Of a DNA stretch of 40,658 bases, positions 38,827-40,658 are shown piece by piece. The DNA comes from an uncultured Mediterraneibacter sp. GTDB lineage: Bacteria; Bacillota; Clostridia; Lachnospirales; Lachnospiraceae. The stretch spans positions 1-40,658 of the forward strand of contig CALWQP010000027.1 in NCBI GenBank assembly GCA_944383695.1. The letters are read 5' to 3'. The translations under genes were made by a program, and so were the position numbers. The notes beneath the pieces were generated by a model. The model was not told where the DNA came from. It made no database searches and was given only the letters and a program-made list of their open reading frames with translations. Position 1 is the first letter of the stretch. Every line of letters begins with the position of its first letter.

Positions 38827-40047
38827 TCAGAAGTTCACTGCCATACTATCCAGCTTTGCTATCTCGTTTTCAATCCTTGCCCTGTCGCCCAAGTGGTTAT
38901 ACACTTCCATAGTCACATCAAAATGAGCGTGTCCCATGATGTATTGCAATACCTTAATGTCCATACGGCACTCTGCCATTCTTGTGCAGGCTGTGTGTCG
39001 CATAACATGAGCGGAAACCTTTGGAAGCAGTTCTGCTTTCCTGTGTTCTTTCTTTGCCCTCTGGACTTCCTCTTTGTTATAAGCGTCCACAATGTTATAC
39101 AATACACTGTTTACACCATAGGGCATAAGCGGTCTGCCAGATTTAGCAGTGAATACGAAGCCAGAATATCCGTCTACCTCAACTGACTTATCTTTCGCCA
39201 GCATGAAATTGATTTTTCTTTGCTCTTCAAATGCTTTCTGTACTTCCTGCGTCATAGGTATCACACGAATACCCGAATCCGTCTTTGGAGTAGAGATATG
39301 GAAGCGACAGCCGTCTCCATAATTCTTGTAGATAAGCTGGTGGTCTACATTCAACCGTCTTGCTCTCGTGTCAACGTCTTTCCATGTAAGACCGATCAGC
39401 TCTCCACACCTTAACCCTGTACCTATCATAATCGTAAGCATAGGATAATAGGTATTGTAGACATTGCTCTGCTTCGCAAAAGCAATGAGCTTTTCCTGTT
39501 GTGAGACTGTCAATGCCACTCGTTCCTCTGATGGTCTGCCATAATCGCTGATAGAACCTTTTGCTGGATTTTTACGGATAATATCATCATCAACCGCCAT
39601 TTCCAACGCAGGAAAAATCATGTTGTTAATAGATTTAATAGTAGAATGAGCATATCCAGCTTTGGATAATTTTGAATAGTAGGCTTTAATGTGAGAGGGT
39701 AACATCTGAACAACTTTAATGTTGCCGATTTCATCTTTTACCCGATTATCCCATATACGAAGATAATTTACTCGTGTAGACTCTTTCAGTTCACGGGTTG
39801 CCATGTATCGCTCGAACAAGGTATTTAACGTCATTTTCTTGATTGCACTGTCTGTCAGAATGTTATCGTCCATATCCTTTGCAACCTTTTTTTCTTTTTC
39901 TCTAAGCTCTGGTAAATCCTGTGCATAGATTGTACGACGTTTTCCTGTTCTTATATCTGTGAAGCGATAACTGTATCTGCCGTCGTTACGCCAGCTTTCT
40001 CCCTCTCTTAATTTTCTCCCTTTCGGGTCTTTTCTGCTAATTGCCAT
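38827..40047 (-). CDS. int: Tn916-type tyrosine recombinase/integrase
   Basis: 406 residues. An N-terminal DNA-binding segment (about 1-60, GRYSYRFTDIRTGKRRTIYA) resembles the Tn916 integrase arm-binding domain. A SAM-like core-binding domain follows (about 75-165). The catalytic domain has Arg213 in GTGLRCGELIG, His347 and Arg350 in HVMRHTACT, His373 in MGHAH and the nucleophile Tyr383 in EVYNHLG. All are present, so it should be active. The ATG at 40047 follows AAAGGA at 9 bases. It excises and inserts the element together with the small excisionase-like protein upstream. Confidence 0.95.
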   Translation of the reverse strand: MAISRKDPKGRKLREGESWRNDGRYSYRFTDIRTGKRRTIYAQDLPELREKEKKVAKDMDDNILTDSAIKKMTLNTLFERYMATRELKESTRVNYLRIWDNRVKDEIGNIKVVQMLPSHIKAYYSKLSKAGYAHSTIKSINNMIFPALEMAVDDDIIRKNPAKGSISDYGRPSEERVALTVSQQEKLIAFAKQSNVYNTYYPMLTIMIGTGLRCGELIGLTWKDVDTRARRLNVDHQLIYKNYGDGCRFHISTPKTDSGIRVIPMTQEVQKAFEEQRKINFMLAKDKSVEVDGYSGFVFTAKSGRPLMPYGVNSVLYNIVDAYNKEEVQRAKKEHRKAELLPKVSAHVMRHTACTRMAECRMDIKVLQYIMGHAHFDVTMEVYNHLGDRARIENEIAKLDSMAVNF

Positions 40048-40151
40048 GAGAACCAATCCTTTCTTTTAGCCCTCTTTTCATGTTCTCACAGCGTGGTTTG
40101 CCTATAGATAATTATACCATATTTCCACAAGAACATGAATAGGAGACGGAG

Positions 40152-40346
40152 CTATTCTGCAAGATAAAGCAGATATTTTTTAACCCTTTCTACGGAGTAA
40201 AGAACCCTGCGACCTATGACAATTTTCGCTCCTGCCTGCTCACCGATTTTCCTTGCCGTAGCATGACCGCATGAGAGCATGGCAGAAAGCCCCTCTATAT
40301 CAACAGTAATCGACTGGCTGGTTTTTCGTTCTTTTGTCTTGTTCAT
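40152..40346 (-). CDS. Small excisionase-like HTH protein
   Basis: 64 residues with a MerR/excisionase-like winged helix (SAMLSCGHATARKIGEQAGA, then IVIGRRVLYSVERVKKYL). Proteins of this kind (also annotated DUF6462) are found next to Tn916-type integrases and bend DNA to direct excision. It lies 104 bases upstream of int on the same strand. The ribosome site is weak, so translation may be low or coupled to something upstream. The role is inferred from position and fold. Confidence 0.8.
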   Translation of the reverse strand: MNKTKERKTSQSITVDIEGLSAMLSCGHATARKIGEQAGAKIVIGRRVLYSVERVKKYLLYLAE

Positions 40347-40409
40347 ATATCAGCAAAATAAGCATATCAGTATCACTTATTCTGCGACACCCCCTTTCCT
40401 GTATTTTCT

Positions 40410-40639
40410 AAGCAGACAGATGGCTCTGGAAAAGCTCCACTGGCATTTCAGCCATTCCCATTCCTGTGGGCAGAACCGCACCATGCGGGCGTATCATTAT
40501 CCTGTGAATACAGGTCATGGCAGGGCGACTTTTCCAAAGGTCGCTCTCGGATCACTGCATGGGTCGCTCGCTTTCTTTGGAAAAGGTCATGGCGTACAGT
40601 CCCCGTGGCTCGCTGTATCACAAACGTATCTGTCTGCTT
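40410..40639. other. Hairpin-rich segment closed by a perfect 12-bp long-range stem
   Basis: AAGCAGACAGAT (40410-40421) and ATCTGTCTGCTT (40628-40639) are exact complements that enclose about 206 bases. Inside are hairpins TGGA/TCCA (427-439), CCCA/TGGG (457-470), CCGCA/TGCGG (476-488), CCTGT/ACAGG (501-514) and TTTTCCAAAG/CTTTGGAAAA (530-584); positions are given minus 40,000. No convincing gene covers the whole segment. It may be a structured RNA, a single-strand origin or a transfer-related site. Confidence 0.55.
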
Positions 40640-40658
40640 TATTCAGTTGTCAAAGAAC

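Noticed and set aside
38698-39186. 162-codon plus-strand frame
   Set aside because: It is antisense to the integrase catalytic domain and has no family features.

Overview
The window looks like a chromosome segment of a low-to-mid GC Gram-positive gut anaerobe of the class Clostridia, most likely family Lachnospiraceae. This is an inference from gene content, not from a marker alignment. The supporting content is gdpP-rplI-dnaB and rpsF-ssb-rpsR in Firmicutes order, yhaM, mutS2, murT-gatD, a HrcA/CIRCE-type site, strong AGGAGG ribosome sites, a 56-residue 2[4Fe-4S] ferredoxin, and accessory genes of types common on Lachnospiraceae integrative elements. No rRNA or tRNA gene and no CRISPR array was seen.

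Three regions can be told apart. (1) Positions 1 to about 6260 are visibly AT-richer and read leftwards. They are the end of a mobile element sitting at the 3' end of rlmD. It carries an overlapping plasmid-style operon (DUF6075-like, DUF3970-like, parA, parB, repA, DUF6050-like membrane protein), an XRE repressor with its own operator, and two sigma-region-4-like regulators. parA is broken by an in-frame TAA. repA contains nine 23-bp direct repeats that look like a replication origin embedded in the gene. (2) About 6260 to 38,705 is chromosomal backbone: RNA modification and decay (rlmD, yhaM), a catalytically dead HtrA-like protein, mutS2, a two-component system, an orphan sugar-binding lipoprotein, ferredoxin, a drug/metabolite transporter with a MarR-GNAT fusion, a MerR regulator, the gdpP-rplI-dnaB operon, a CoA-disulfide-reductase-like protein with a DUF134 regulator, the S6-SSB-S18 operon, DUF951, sortase B, a LUD protein, a three-gene LRR/VWA/MoxR operon, murT-gatD with a HAD phosphatase, a MATE pump and a CIRCE-controlled hsp20. 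(3) From about 38,705 to the right edge a second mobile element begins, with a Tn916-type tyrosine integrase, a small excisionase-like protein and a hairpin-rich segment of about 230 bases closed by a perfect 12-bp long-range stem.

The most system-like part of the backbone is the LRR-VWA-MoxR operon (29,270-33,272). A MoxR-type AAA+ ATPase is encoded with a VWA protein whose N-terminal putative metallopeptidase motif lacks the usual glutamate, and with a leucine-rich-repeat protein that could act as an adaptor. A run of five 28-bp tandem repeats lies across the VWA/MoxR gene boundary. Two other gene boundaries carry short tandem repeats of different sequence (11 bp after rplI, 14 bp after srtB). 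The MarR-GNAT gene ends inside a perfect 24-bp hairpin with its stop codon in a GTAA loop.

Start codons were chosen by ribosome-binding-site inspection and sometimes differ from the longest reading frame. Family names rest on sequence recognition by eye, without database searches.
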